Positions 28,423 through 37,519 of a DNA stretch of 64,000 nucleotides are shown in pieces; position 1 is the first letter of the stretch; every line of letters starts with the position of its first letter. Source of the stretch: Microbacterium proteolyticum (GTDB taxonomy: Bacteria > Actinomycetota > Actinomycetes > Actinomycetales > Microbacteriaceae); contig NZ_JACHXY010000001.1 of NCBI RefSeq assembly GCF_014192415.1, positions 248,001-312,000 of the forward strand, given 5' to 3'. A model generated the notes under the pieces. That model saw only the letters and a list, made by a program, of their open reading frames with translations. It did not search any database and was not told the origin of the DNA. The position numbers and the translations under genes are program-made.

Positions 28423-29505
28423 TCAGCGCGCGGCGATGATCTCGTCAGCCGTGCGGCGCGCCCACGCCTCGGACTCAGCGAGTGACTCACGCGTGAGGTC
28501 TGCCGGCGCCTCGTGCCGTTCGACGACGCGCTCGATGAGATCGACGATGTCGAGGAAGCCGAGGCGTCCCTCGTGGAACGCGTCGACGGCCTGCTCGTTC
28601 GCGGCGTTGAACACCGCCGGGAACGTCGCGCCCGCGCGCCCCACGCGCTTCGCCAACGCGACGGAGCCGAAGGCCTCCTCGTCGAGCGGCTCGAACGTCC
28701 ACTGCGAGGCGCGCGTCCAGTCGAGCGGGGCTCCGACGCCGCCGATGCGATGCGGCCAATCGAGCCCGAGCGAGATGGGCAGGCGCATGTCGGGGGGCGA
28801 GGCCTGCGCGATGGTCGACCCGTCGACGAACTCGACCATCGAGTGAACGATCGACTGCGGGTGCACCGTGACGTCGATGCGGTCGTAGGCGACGTCGAAC
28901 AACAGGTGCGCCTCGATCACCTCGAGGCCCTTGTTCACCAGCGTCGCGGAGTTGGTCGTGACGACGCGGCCCATGTCCCACGTCGGGTGAGCGAGCGCCT
29001 GTGCGGGGGTGACATCGATGAGCTGCTCTCGCGAACGACCGCGGAACGGGCCCCCGGATGCCGTCAGCACCAGCCGGCGCACCTCGTTCCGCTCCCCCGA
29101 ACGCAGCGCCTGCGCGATCGCGGAGTGTTCGGAGTCGACGGGCACGATCTGGCCCGGAGCGGCGAGCGCCGTGACGAGGTCGCCACCGACGATCAGCGAC
29201 TCCTTGTTGGCGAGGGCGAGTGTGCGCCCTTCTTCGAGCGCGGCGATCGTGGGCCCGAGCCCCACGGAACCGGTGATGCCGTTGAGTACCACGTCTGCCT
29301 CGACGTCGCGCACCAGCTGCTCCGCCTCGACGGCGCCGAGCGCGATGTGCTCGACACCGAACGCGTCGGCCTGGGCTTCGACGCCGGCGCGGTCGGTGCC
29401 GGCGGCCAGGCCGACCACGTCGAAGCGGTCGGGGTTGGCGCGGATGACGTCGAGCGCCTGCGTCCCGATCGAACCGGTGGAACCGAGGATGAGGACGCGG
29501 CGCAT
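28423..29505 (-). CDS. dxr: 1-deoxy-D-xylulose 5-phosphate reductoisomerase (MEP pathway)
   Basis: Converts DXP to MEP with NADPH, the committed isoprenoid step. 360 residues: Rossmann start [28 protein letters not shown], the metal-site region [18 protein letters not shown] and [32 protein letters not shown] in the hinge, and a C-terminal alpha-bundle. The ATG lies nine bases from the stop of the FKBP lipoprotein gene, so the two are probably one transcript. Confidence 0.96.
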   Translation of the reverse strand: MRRVLILGSTGSIGTQALDVIRANPDRFDVVGLAAGTDRAGVEAQADAFGVEHIALGAVEAEQLVRDVEADVVLNGITGSVGLGPTIAALEEGRTLALANKESLIVGGDLVTALAAPGQIVPVDSEHSAIAQALRSGERNEVRRLVLTASGGPFRGRSREQLIDVTPAQALAHPTWDMGRVVTTNSATLVNKGLEVIEAHLLFDVAYDRIDVTVHPQSIVHSMVEFVDGSTIAQASPPDMRLPISLGLDWPHRIGGVGAPLDWTRASQWTFEPLDEEAFGSVALAKRVGRAGATFPAVFNAANEQAVDAFHEGRLGFLDIVDLIERVVERHEAPADLTRESLAESEAWARRTADEIIAAR

Positions 29506-29514
29506 GCCGTCAGC

Positions 29515-30483
29515 CTACTGAGCGGCTTCGGGGGCGTGCTGCACGCCGAGGATGTCGACGACGAAGACGAGGGCGGAGTTCGCCGGGATCGAGCCCGACG
29601 CCTGGTCGCCGTAGCCGTCGACGGCGGGGATCACCGCGACGACCTGCGAGCCGACCGTCTGCCCCTCGAGGGCCTTCTTGAACCCGGGCACGACGCCCGT
29701 CGTCGCGAACTGCGCCGGCTCTCCGCGGTCCCAGCTGGAGTCGAACACGGTGCCGCCGTCGTAAAGGACGCCGGTGTACTGCACGATGACCGTGTCGCCA
29801 GGGTTGACCACGTCGCCGGTGCCCTTTCGCAGGTTCTCGACGCGCGTCTCGGCGGGCGCGGGCGTGCCGGGGACGGTGATGGTGGGCGCACCGTCATCGG
29901 CGAAGGTCACGGTCGGCATGCCCTCGACGGGAGCGACTTCGGCTCCTTCGGCGCGCGTGGGCAGTTCTTCGATGGCGTCGGCGATGAGGACGAAAGCGGG
30001 CGAGCCGTCGCCCAGGGCTCCCGCCGGGAAGGACGACACCGTACGTGAGCCGATCGTCGCGCACTGGAGCGAGGCGCCGAAGATCTGCTGCGACGAGATG
30101 AGCGTGTCCATGCCGTCGGGCGCCGAATCGATCGACTGCAGCTGGACGGCGCCGCTCGCCGCGTCGACCAGGGTGAAGTTGGCCTTGAGCACGTCGCCCG
30201 CCTGCACCTGTTCGCCGGCGCCCTCGATCAGGGTGGTGCGCTGCAGCTCAGCGGGGGCGTAGGCGTCGGGAAGGGTCACCTCGACCGTCGACGAGAAATC
30301 GCCCGCGACGGTGAGTCCCTCGGGCGCGGGGGCCTCGGCGAGGGGAGCCTGGCACTGGCCGGCGTCGGCCGTCCCGGTCGTGGCATCCGGAGTCTGCGCC
30401 TGATCGGGTGAACCGGCGCACCCCGCCAGCAGCAACGCCGCGACGGCGGCGACGGACAGGGAAGCGAACGGGCGGAAGCGCAC
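29515..30483 (-). CDS. FKBP-type peptidyl-prolyl isomerase, lipoprotein
   Basis: 322 residues. A lipoprotein signal (RFRPFASLSVAAVAALLLAGC, lipobox LAGC with Cys22) is followed by a Thr/Ala/Pro-rich stretch. Two FKBP-like halves are visible: one at about 50-190 (AGEQVQAGDVLKANFTLVDA), poorly conserved, and a full FKBP domain at about 215-318 (KGTGDVVNPGDTVIVQYTGV, FDSSWDRGEPAQF, VIPAVDGYGDQ, IPANSALVFVVDIL). It should fold or isomerise exported proteins at the outer face of the membrane. GTG 30483 follows GAGAGG; the chain upstream lacks a signal. Confidence 0.9.
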   Translation of the reverse strand: MRFRPFASLSVAAVAALLLAGCAGSPDQAQTPDATTGTADAGQCQAPLAEAPAPEGLTVAGDFSSTVEVTLPDAYAPAELQRTTLIEGAGEQVQAGDVLKANFTLVDAASGAVQLQSIDSAPDGMDTLISSQQIFGASLQCATIGSRTVSSFPAGALGDGSPAFVLIADAIEELPTRAEGAEVAPVEGMPTVTFADDGAPTITVPGTPAPAETRVENLRKGTGDVVNPGDTVIVQYTGVLYDGGTVFDSSWDRGEPAQFATTGVVPGFKKALEGQTVGSQVVAVIPAVDGYGDQASGSIPANSALVFVVDILGVQHAPEAAQ

Positions 30484-30594
30484 GGGAGACCTCTCGAAGG
30501 GAGCGGGGAAGCTTCCATCTTTGCGTATCCCGCTTGGTCGCGGCTGGGAGTCCTCATGCGCGCGCGGGTATGCGGCGGCGAGTAATCTCGTCAG

Positions 30595-31344
30595 GTGAGT
30601 TCCGACCTGCCCGCCGAACCCCCCGCAGCACGGCCGCAGCAGATGGGCGCCACCTACCTCCTCGGGCGCTCCCTCATCGCGCCGCTGGCCCGCGCCGTCT
30701 ACCGACCCCGCGTGGAGGGCCGCGAGAACGTCCCGCGGACCGGTCCCGTCATCTTCGCCAGCAATCACCTGTCGTTCATCGACTCCATCGCCATTCCGGT
30801 GGCCGCTCCCCGGCCGGTGCACTTCATGGCGAAGGCGGCGTACTTCGAGAAGTGGGCTTCGCGGCAGTTCTTCACCGCGATCGGCGCGATCGGCGTCGAG
30901 CGCGGAGCGGGCCAGAAAGCTCTCGAGGCCCTCGATCAGCAGCGAGCCCTGCTCGAAGACGGCCGCGCGGTGGCGCTGTACCCCGAAGGCACGCGCTCGC
31001 TCGACGGTCGGCTGTACAAGGGACGCACCGGCGTCGCATTCCTGGCGCTGCAGACGGGCGCGCCCGTCGTGCCCGTGGGGCTCATCGGTACGGACGCGGT
31101 CATGCCCGTCGGCGCCAAGTTCCCGAGCACCAAGCCGCGCATCACGGTGCGCTTCGGCACTCCGCTCGATCTGTCACCTCACGGTCCCGCGTCGTCGGGA
31201 CGCGCCCGCCGTGGAGCGACCGACGAGATCATGGCCGCGATCCACGCGCTCAGCGAGCAAGAACTCGCGGGCGCGTACAACGAGGCCCCCGCGCAGAATA
31301 CGATCGAGCGCATCAAGCAGGTCCTTCCGCACGAACGCCTCTGA
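30595..31344 (+). CDS. Lysophospholipid acyltransferase (PlsC family)
   Basis: Transfers an acyl chain to a 1-acyl-glycerol-3-phosphate-type acceptor in phospholipid or glycolipid synthesis. 249 residues with the acyltransferase blocks: SNHLSFID (His58, Asp63; H-X4-D), the second block ERGAGQKALE, YPEGTRS at 129-135, and VPVGLIGTDAVMPVG. GTG start. The C-terminal 40 residues are helical and basic. Monocistronic, divergent from the FKBP gene and followed by the dha operon after 93 bases. Confidence 0.9.
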   Translation: MSSDLPAEPPAARPQQMGATYLLGRSLIAPLARAVYRPRVEGRENVPRTGPVIFASNHLSFIDSIAIPVAAPRPVHFMAKAAYFEKWASRQFFTAIGAIGVERGAGQKALEALDQQRALLEDGRAVALYPEGTRSLDGRLYKGRTGVAFLALQTGAPVVPVGLIGTDAVMPVGAKFPSTKPRITVRFGTPLDLSPHGPASSGRARRGATDEIMAAIHALSEQELAGAYNEAPAQNTIERIKQVLPHERL

Positions 31345-31361
31345 CCTCGCGCCCCGCACCC

Positions 31362-31390
31362 TTGACGCGGCGGCGACCGACGAGCATGGT
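31362..31390 (+). promoter_or_regulatory. Candidate promoter of the dha operon
   Basis: TTGACG (31362-31367) and CATGGT (31385-31390) with a 17-base spacer, about 48 bases before the dhaK start. The -35 box is good, the -10 box fair. Read from the sequence only. Confidence 0.4.
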
Positions 31391-31437
31391 CGGGAGTGCG
31401 ACGGCTGGCGCCGTCGACGCCACGACGAGGAGGCACC

Positions 31438-32433
31438 GTGAAAAAGTTCGTGAACGACCCGGGCAACGTGCTGGCCGAGGCCCTGCGGGGAATCGAAGCC
31501 GCCCACCCCGAGCTGAGAGTGGATGCCGAGAACCGCGTCATCTCGCGCGCCGAGCCGACGCGCGCGGGGAAGGTCGCGCTGGTGTCGGGCGGGGGCTCCG
31601 GACACGAGCCGCTGCACGGCGGGTTCGTGGGACGGGGGATGCTCGACGCCGCCGCCGCCGGTGAGGTGTTCACGTCTCCGACGCCCGATCAGGTGCTCGC
31701 CGCGACGCAGGCGGTGGACTCCGGGGCCGGGGTGCTGCACATCGTGAAGAACTACACCGGCGACGTGCTCAACTTCGAGATGGCCGCCGAGCTCGCCGCA
31801 GCGGAGGGCGTGCAGGTCGAGTCGGTCGTCGTGGCCGACGACGTCGCCGTCACGGACTCCACCTGGACAGCCGGACGCCGAGGCACCGGCACCACGGTCG
31901 TCCTCGAGAAGATCGTCGGCGCGCTGGCAGAGGAGGGAGCCGACCTCGCCGCCGTCGCCGAGCTCGCTCGGCGTGTGTCGGCCGCGGGCCGGTCGATGGG
32001 CGTGGCATTGACGAGCTGCACCGTCCCCGCCGCGGGCCGCCCCACCTTCGAGCTCCCCGACGACGAGATGGAGGTCGGGGTCGGCATCCACGGCGAACCC
32101 GGTCGCTCGCGGGTGAAGCTGGCATCCGCTCACGAGATCGCGAAGCTGATGGTCGATCCTGTCGTGCACGACTTCGGCGAGCCGGTGGGACCGGCGATCG
32201 TGCTGCTGTCGGGCCTGGGCGGGACGCCGTTGATCGAGCAGTACCTGCTGTACGGCGAGATCGCACCGCTGCTGGCGGAGGCCGGCGTCGAGGTGAAGCG
32301 GGTGCTCGTCGGCGACTACATCACGAGCCTCGACATGGCCGGCGCCTCTCTCACGGTCGTCCGGGCCGACGACGAGATGCTGAGACTGTGGGACGCGCCG
32401 GTCGTCACTCCCGGCCTGCGGTGGGGCGCATGA
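31438..32433 (+). CDS. dhaK: Dihydroxyacetone kinase, substrate-binding subunit DhaK
   Basis: Binds dihydroxyacetone covalently for phosphorylation by DhaL. 331 residues: KKFVNDPGNVLAEALRG at the start, SGGGSGHEPLH (Gly-rich loop), IVKNYTGDVLNFEMAAE, and the substrate-binding His218 in GVGIHGEPG, the same number as in E. coli DhaK. GTG 31438 follows GAGGAGG at the right spacing. First gene of dhaKLM; its stop overlaps the dhaL start (ATGA). Confidence 0.95.
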   Translation: MKKFVNDPGNVLAEALRGIEAAHPELRVDAENRVISRAEPTRAGKVALVSGGGSGHEPLHGGFVGRGMLDAAAAGEVFTSPTPDQVLAATQAVDSGAGVLHIVKNYTGDVLNFEMAAELAAAEGVQVESVVVADDVAVTDSTWTAGRRGTGTTVVLEKIVGALAEEGADLAAVAELARRVSAAGRSMGVALTSCTVPAAGRPTFELPDDEMEVGVGIHGEPGRSRVKLASAHEIAKLMVDPVVHDFGEPVGPAIVLLSGLGGTPLIEQYLLYGEIAPLLAEAGVEVKRVLVGDYITSLDMAGASLTVVRADDEMLRLWDAPVVTPGLRWGA

Positions 32434-33068
32434 GCGCCGCCGTCTCCACGGACGACCTCGTCGCATGGGTACGCGCCTTCCGCGACACCGTGCAGCAGCA
32501 CAAGGACGAGCTGACGCGCCTGGATTCCGAGATCGGCGACGCCGACCACGGCTCGAACATGGCGCGTGGCCTCGACGCGGTGGTGGCCAAGCTCGGCGAG
32601 ACGCCGGCGAGCGCCGCCGAGCTGTTCAAGACCGTCGGGATGACCCTGGTCTCGTCGGTCGGCGGTGCCAGCGGCCCTCTGTACGGGACGCTGTTCCTGC
32701 GCATGGGTCCCGCCCTGTCGTCCGATGAGGTGGATGCCGCCTCGCTCGGCGCGGCTCTCCGCGCCGGCGTGGACGGGGTCGTCGCGCGCGGAAAGGCCGA
32801 GCTCGGCGACAAGACGATGATCGATGCCCTCTCCCCGGCCGTGGACGCGTGGGATGCTGCGGCCGGCGACGGTGCGACCCCCGCCGAGGCCGCCCGTGCG
32901 GCCGCGGAGGCCGCTGCGCGTGGCCGCGACGCCACCGAACCGCTCGTCGCCCGTAAGGGGCGTGCGAGCTACCTGGGCGAGCGCAGCGCCGGGCACCTCG
33001 ATCCGGGGGCGACCTCGGCGACGCTGCTCCTCGAGGCCCTGCGCGACACGCTGGCGGGCGCCGCGTGA
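32430..33068 (+). CDS. dhaL: Dihydroxyacetone kinase, ADP-binding subunit DhaL
   Basis: Carries a permanently bound ADP that is rephosphorylated by DhaM and passes phosphate to DhaK-bound dihydroxyacetone. 212 residues with the metal/nucleotide motif LDSEIGDADHGSNMARG and GGASGPLYGTLF, GDKTMIDAL and YLGERSAGHLDPGA. Start ATG 32430 overlaps the dhaK stop by four bases, and the stop overlaps the dhaM GTG, so the three are translationally coupled. Confidence 0.95.
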   Translation: MSAAVSTDDLVAWVRAFRDTVQQHKDELTRLDSEIGDADHGSNMARGLDAVVAKLGETPASAAELFKTVGMTLVSSVGGASGPLYGTLFLRMGPALSSDEVDAASLGAALRAGVDGVVARGKAELGDKTMIDALSPAVDAWDAAAGDGATPAEAARAAAEAAARGRDATEPLVARKGRASYLGERSAGHLDPGATSATLLLEALRDTLAGAA

Positions 33069-33811
33069 TCGGGATCGTCGCCGTCTCGCACAGCCGCGCC
33101 CTGGCCGAGGCGGCGGTCGAACTCGCCCTCCAGATGGGCGGCGCCGAGCCGCCGGTGGTGCGGGTGGCCGCGGGCGGACCCGACGGGGATCTCGGGACGG
33201 ATGCCGTGGCCATCGCCGCAGCCGTCGACGAAGCCGACACGGGCGACGGCGTGCTCGTGATCATGGACCTGGGCTCGGCGATCCTCAGTGCCGAGACGGC
33301 GCTGGAGTTCGTCGGCGCTCCCGACCGCGTGCGGTTGAGCTCGGCGCCCTTCGTGGAGGGGCTCGTTTCGGCAGTTGTCACGGCTGCCGGCGGGGCGGAT
33401 CTGGTCGCGGTGGATGCGGAGGTGTCCGGCGCGGGCGCGGCGAAGAGACGTCAACTCGGTGACGCGACCGACGCGCGGGACACCGCTGGCGACGCGGGCG
33501 AGGGAGCCCCGGCATCCGGAGGCGTGGCGCCGGACGCGGAGTCGTTCGAGGCGGTCGTCACGAATCCGTCGGGTCTGCACGCACGGCCCGCCGCGACCTT
33601 CGTCAAGGCCGCGTCGCGGTACGACGCCGATGTCCGCATCGCCGACCTCGACGCGGGGGGCGAAGAGGTGTCTGCGCGCAGCCTCCTCGCGCTCATGGCC
33701 CTGGGCGCGCGGCAGGGATCGCGCGTGCGGGTGAGCGCGACGGGGCCGCAGGCCCGTCCCGCGCTCGTCGAGCTCCGCGCGCTCATCGACGACGGCTTCG
33801 GCGAGCGCTGA
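33065..33811 (+). CDS. dhaM: PTS-dependent dihydroxyacetone kinase phosphotransferase DhaM fused to HPr
   Basis: 248 residues. Residues 1 to about 130 form an EIIA-mannose-type DhaM domain with active His9 (IVAVSHSRALAEAA) and VIMDLGSAILSAETAL. A Gly/Ala/Asp linker follows. Residues about 160-248 are a full HPr domain with SGLHARPAATFVKAAS (His172) and SARSLLALMALGA. Phosphate should run from enzyme I to His172, then His9, then DhaL-ADP. E. coli DhaM also has an EI-like part; this protein lacks it, so a separate enzyme I is needed. GTG start overlaps dhaL. Convergent with the SorC-family gene. Confidence 0.92.
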   Translation: MIGIVAVSHSRALAEAAVELALQMGGAEPPVVRVAAGGPDGDLGTDAVAIAAAVDEADTGDGVLVIMDLGSAILSAETALEFVGAPDRVRLSSAPFVEGLVSAVVTAAGGADLVAVDAEVSGAGAAKRRQLGDATDARDTAGDAGEGAPASGGVAPDAESFEAVVTNPSGLHARPAATFVKAASRYDADVRIADLDAGGEEVSARSLLALMALGARQGSRVRVSATGPQARPALVELRALIDDGFGER

Positions 33812-33838
33812 TCCGCGGACCCGGCAGCCGGAGAATGC

Positions 33839-34804
33839 TCAGCGGGTGACGCTGAGCAGGCGGCGGGCCAGCGCCTCCTCGACGACGAGTTCGGTGATCA
33901 GCCCGGCGGCGAGCGCCCCGCGCAGACCGTCGAGCTTCGACAGGCTCGACACGACGCAGAACCGTCGAGGGATGCGGCGGACGGTGTCGAGGTCGGGTCC
34001 GCTGGATCGGGCGTTCAGCTCGGGGATGTCGCTCGACCCGTCCGCACGGTAAAACACCGTCGCGCAGTCGCCGACGACGCCTTCGCGCTCGATCACCGCG
34101 CGGTCGCGCTCGTCGAAATAGTCGCCGCTGTATACGTGCGACGGCACGTCGGCGTGGGGCGAGCCGAGACCGAACACGAACAGCCCCACCCGCTGCTGGA
34201 TCTCCAGGACCGACCGTACCGAGCGCTCACGCCACATGGCGTGCTTGGTACGCGGGTCGTCGAACAGCGCCGGCACCGGGAATTGGTGCACCGACGACGA
34301 CCACGCCGCGCCGAACTTCGACAGGATCTCCCCCGCGTACGGGATGCCGGAGGTGCGGACGTTCGCGGCTCCGTTCATCTGCACGATGTGGGTGTCGTGC
34401 ACGTCCTTGAGCGGCACATGACGGGCCACGGCCGACAGCGTCGATCCCCAGGCCACGCCGACGGTCATGGACGATTCGACGCGTTCGGCGAGGATGCGCG
34501 CCGCGGTGAGGGCCGTCCGCTCGAGGCGCTCCGCCTCGGAGGTCCGTGCGGGCGTGGGCACGACGTGCGCGGTGATGCCGAACCGGTCGGCGATGCGCTG
34601 CGCCATCTGCCCACGGGCGTCGTCGGGTGGGCTGATCGAGATGGTGACGAGTCCCACGTCGCGGGCATGCTGCAGCAGACGTGAGACCGACGAGCGCGAG
34701 ACGCGCATCTCGTGCGCGATGGCATCCATCGTGAGGTCCTGCATGTAGTAGAGCTGGGCCGCGCGCAACGCATCGCGGGAGCGCTCCTCGGCCTGCGTCG
34801 TCAC
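33839..34804 (-). CDS. SorC/DeoR-type sugar-responsive transcriptional regulator
   Basis: 321 residues. The N-terminus has a helix-turn-helix of SorC type (AIAHEMRVSRSSVSRLLQHA, about residues 27-46) and the rest is the SorC sugar-phosphate effector domain (VGVAWGSTLSAVARHV, VQMNGAANV, GLFVFGLGSPHAD, VGDCATVFY). GTG 34804 is preferred: it has a GAAAG site, whereas the earlier GTG at 34837 lacks one and lies inside the palindrome. Between dhaKLM and glpD, and divergent from glpD, it most likely controls both; a phosphorylated triose or glycerol-3-phosphate would be a fitting effector, which is inference. Confidence 0.88.
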   Translation of the reverse strand: MTTQAEERSRDALRAAQLYYMQDLTMDAIAHEMRVSRSSVSRLLQHARDVGLVTISISPPDDARGQMAQRIADRFGITAHVVPTPARTSEAERLERTALTAARILAERVESSMTVGVAWGSTLSAVARHVPLKDVHDTHIVQMNGAANVRTSGIPYAGEILSKFGAAWSSSVHQFPVPALFDDPRTKHAMWRERSVRSVLEIQQRVGLFVFGLGSPHADVPSHVYSGDYFDERDRAVIEREGVVGDCATVFYRADGSSDIPELNARSSGPDLDTVRRIPRRFCVVSSLSKLDGLRGALAAGLITELVVEEALARRLLSVTR

Positions 34805-34831
34805 GGTGTCGTCGCTTTCACGAACACCATT

Positions 34832-34868
34832 CTGCACGTTTGTTCAAGGGGCTTGCAACAACGTGCAG
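34832..34868. promoter_or_regulatory. 37-bp palindromic operator between the SorC regulator and glpD
   Basis: Two 17-base arms, CTGCACGTTTGTTCAAG and its near-reverse CTTGCAACAACGTGCAG, surround GGG. The outer nine and inner four bases of each arm match perfectly. TTGCAA at 34853-34858 with CATTCT at 34876-34881 (17-base spacer) may be the glpD promoter, which would put the operator over the -35 box. Most likely the binding site of the adjacent SorC-family protein. Confidence 0.75.
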
Positions 34869-34914
34869 ACAGGCGCATTCTCATGGTGTACCCCAACGAA
34901 AGGTCGCAGTCGAC

Positions 34915-36633
34915 ATGTCGTCCCCCGCAACTTCGCTCCGCGCCGATGTGCAGGCGCTCCGTGACGCCGAAGACCTCGACGTCCTGATCATCGGCGGGGG
35001 CATCAACGGCCTCGCCACTCTCCGCGACCTCGCCCTGCAGGGCGTGCGAGTCGCCCTCGTCGAACGCGGCGACTTCGTCTCGGGAGCGTCGTCGGCGTCG
35101 AGCCACATGGTGCACGGCGGCATCCGCTACCTCGAGAACGGCGAGTTCCGTCTCGTCAAAGAGGCGGTGACCGAGCGCAACGACCTGCTCAAGACCGCTC
35201 CGCACTACGTCAAGCCGCTCGAGACGACGATCCCGATCTACAAGACGTTCTCCGGCATCCTCTCCGCTCCCTTCCGCCTGCTGGTCACGCACGGCCGCGG
35301 CAAGCCCAACGAGCGCGGTGCCCTGCTGATCAAAGTCGGCCTGATCATGTACGACACCTTCTCGCGCGACGGCGGTTCGGTCCCCCGGCACAAGTTCCTG
35401 GGCAAGAAGAAGTCGCTCGCCGAGCTTCCCCAGCTCAACTCCGACCTCGCCTACACCGCGACCTACTTCGACGCCTCCATGCACGACCCGGAGCGCATCG
35501 CCCTCGACGTGCTGCGCGACGGCATCGAGGCCGGTGGCGGTCGCACGCAGGCCGTCAACTACGTCTCGGCCGTCGGTGCCGACGCCGACGGCGTCCGCGT
35601 CCGCGACGAGGTCTCGGGCGAGGAGTTCAGCGTCAAGGCGAAGGTCGTGCTGAACACGGCGGGCCCGTGGACCGACCTGGCCAACGCGGCCATGGGGCTC
35701 ACGACGACGTTCATGGGCGGCACCAAGGGCTCGCACATCGTCCTCGACAACCCCGAGCTGCTCGCGGCCACCGGCGGACGCGAGATCTTCTTCGAGCACT
35801 CCGACGGCCGCATCGTGCTCATCTACCCGCTCAAGGGCCGCGTGCTCGTCGGCACCACCGACATCGATGCCGACCCGTCCAAGCCGGTCGTGTGCACCGA
35901 CGACGAGATCGCCTACTTCTTCGACCTCATCGGTCACGTCTTCCCGAACGTCGGGGTGGACCGCTCGCAGATCGTCTACACGTTCTCCGGCATCCGTCCG
36001 CTCCCCCGCCACGACGACACCGCCCCCGGCTTCGTGTCGCGCGATTACCGGATCGTCGAGGACGAGATCGCCGGTGTCCCCGCTCTGAGCCTCGTCGGCG
36101 GCAAGTGGACCACCTTCCGCGCCCTCGCCGAGCACATGAGCATGAAGACGCTGCAGAAGCTGCGTCGTCCGCACCGCGTCAGCACCCAGGGGCTCCCCAT
36201 CGGCGGCGGCGCCGGGTTCCCCGCCACCCCCGAGCAGCGTCGTCGGTGGGTCTCGTCGCGCACGAATGCGCACAGCGCCGGCCTCGTCGAGGCGATGCTC
36301 GAGCGCTACGGAACGCGCGCAGACGCGATCCTCGCCGCCCTTCCCTCGGAGCCGACCCCGGTCCCCGACGCCCCCGGCTACTACCGGGAAGAGCTGACCT
36401 GGATCGCACAGAACGAGCAGGTCGTGCACCTGATCGACGTGCTGCTGAGGCGCACGCACCTCGCTTTCGTCGGCGGGATGACCGACCGCACCCTGCGCGA
36501 GGTCGCCGAGACGATCGCCGCTCCGCTCGGCTGGGACGCCGATCGGGTCGACGAGGAGGTCTCCCGCACCACGGAGATCCTGCGCGCATCCCACCGTGTG
36601 GACCTCGCTCAGGCCGGCGTCGCTCGAATCTGA
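34915..36633 (+). CDS. glpD: Glycerol-3-phosphate dehydrogenase (FAD, respiratory)
   Basis: Oxidises glycerol-3-phosphate to dihydroxyacetone phosphate at the membrane and gives electrons to quinone. 572 residues: FAD fold VLIIGGGINGLATLRDLA near the N-terminus, VERGDFVSGASSASSHMVHGG, GTKGSHIVLDNPEL, IYPLKGRVLVGTTDID, YTFSGIRPLPR and the C-terminal DAO_C domain with WTTFRALAEHM. ATG 34915 has AAAGG upstream and fits the family start. First of the glpD-glpF-glpK row, but followed by a strong hairpin. Confidence 0.95.
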   Translation: MSSPATSLRADVQALRDAEDLDVLIIGGGINGLATLRDLALQGVRVALVERGDFVSGASSASSHMVHGGIRYLENGEFRLVKEAVTERNDLLKTAPHYVKPLETTIPIYKTFSGILSAPFRLLVTHGRGKPNERGALLIKVGLIMYDTFSRDGGSVPRHKFLGKKKSLAELPQLNSDLAYTATYFDASMHDPERIALDVLRDGIEAGGGRTQAVNYVSAVGADADGVRVRDEVSGEEFSVKAKVVLNTAGPWTDLANAAMGLTTTFMGGTKGSHIVLDNPELLAATGGREIFFEHSDGRIVLIYPLKGRVLVGTTDIDADPSKPVVCTDDEIAYFFDLIGHVFPNVGVDRSQIVYTFSGIRPLPRHDDTAPGFVSRDYRIVEDEIAGVPALSLVGGKWTTFRALAEHMSMKTLQKLRRPHRVSTQGLPIGGGAGFPATPEQRRRWVSSRTNAHSAGLVEAMLERYGTRADAILAALPSEPTPVPDAPGYYREELTWIAQNEQVVHLIDVLLRRTHLAFVGGMTDRTLREVAETIAAPLGWDADRVDEEVSRTTEILRASHRVDLAQAGVARI

Positions 36634-36639
36634 GAGAAC

Positions 36640-36671
36640 GTGCGGGCGCGCCGTCTATTGCGCGCCCGCAC
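36640..36671 (+). terminator. Hairpin after glpD
   Basis: GTGCGGGCGCGC and GCGCGCCCGCAC form a perfect 12-bp stem with an 8-base loop, starting seven bases beyond the glpD stop. No U-run. It may end or weaken readthrough into glpF; TAACAT at about 36701 could be the -10 box of a separate glpF promoter. Confidence 0.65.
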
Positions 36672-36756
36672 ACCGGTCGTAGGTTCAGAGCACTGAGCCG
36701 CATAACATCACCCGCGCCGAAGTTGTCCGGGTGACCGAAGAAAGGTCGATGACGAC

Positions 36757-37512
36757 ATGCAAGAAGTGAACTTGGGGCTGTACTTCCTCTCGGAGGTGGT
36801 CGGCACCGCGATGCTCATCCTGTTGGGTTGCGGCGTCGTCGCGAACGTGGCCCTGGCCAAGACCAAGGGCAATGCCGGCGGCACCCTGATGGTCAACTGG
36901 GGATGGGGCCTGGCGGTCTTCGCCGGTGTCATCGTCTCCGCTTACTCGGGCGCACAGCTGAACCCCGCGGTCTCGATCGGTCTGCTGGTGGCCGGCAAGA
37001 TCGCCTTCGTCCAGTTCCTCGTGGCCGTCGCCGCGCAGATGGTGGGTGCCATCATCGGTGCCGTGCTCGCCTGGGCGTCCTACAAGCAGCACTTCGACGA
37101 CGAGCCCGACCCCGCCGCCAAGCTCGGCGTCTTCTCCACCGGTCCCGCCATCCGCTCCTACGGCTTCAACTTCCTCACCGAGGTCATCGCGACCTTCGTC
37201 CTGGTCTTCGTGATCTTCGGCTTCAGCGACTACGGCGTGGCCGACATCGGCGTCCCGGGCGGCATCGGCGGTCTCGCGGCCGTCCCCGTGGCCCTGCTCG
37301 TCGTGGGTATCGGCGCCTCGCTCGGTGGCCCCACCGGTTACGCGATCAACCCGGCCCGTGACCTGGGCCCCCGCATCGCCCACGCCCTCCTGCCCATCAA
37401 GGGCAAGGGCGGCAGCGACTGGGGCTACGCCTGGATCCCCGTCGCCGGCCCCCTGGTCGGTGGACTGCTCGCGGGGCTTCTGGCTCCCGTGCTGCTGAGC
37501 CTCGGCGCGTAA
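36757..37512 (+). CDS. glpF: Glycerol facilitator / aquaporin (MIP family)
   Basis: Channel for glycerol through the cell membrane. 251 residues, six membrane helices plus two half-helices with the two NPA boxes LNPAVSIG and INPARDLGPR; the Asp after the second NPAR is the mark of glycerol channels as against water channels. ATG 36757 is preceded by GAAAGG. It lies between glpD and glpK, each boundary marked by a hairpin. Confidence 0.95.
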   Translation: MQEVNLGLYFLSEVVGTAMLILLGCGVVANVALAKTKGNAGGTLMVNWGWGLAVFAGVIVSAYSGAQLNPAVSIGLLVAGKIAFVQFLVAVAAQMVGAIIGAVLAWASYKQHFDDEPDPAAKLGVFSTGPAIRSYGFNFLTEVIATFVLVFVIFGFSDYGVADIGVPGGIGGLAAVPVALLVVGIGASLGGPTGYAINPARDLGPRIAHALLPIKGKGGSDWGYAWIPVAGPLVGGLLAGLLAPVLLSLGA

Positions 37513-37519
37513 CACTCCC

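Noticed and set aside
30408..31664. Plus-strand frame over the plsC gene and dhaK start
   Set aside because: Arg/Pro-rich shadow in a second frame; plsC in the true frame has all family motifs.
34805..34837. Start of the SorC-family regulator at GTG 34837
   Set aside because: No ribosome site, it lies within the palindrome and adds residues without family likeness; GTG 34804 is better.
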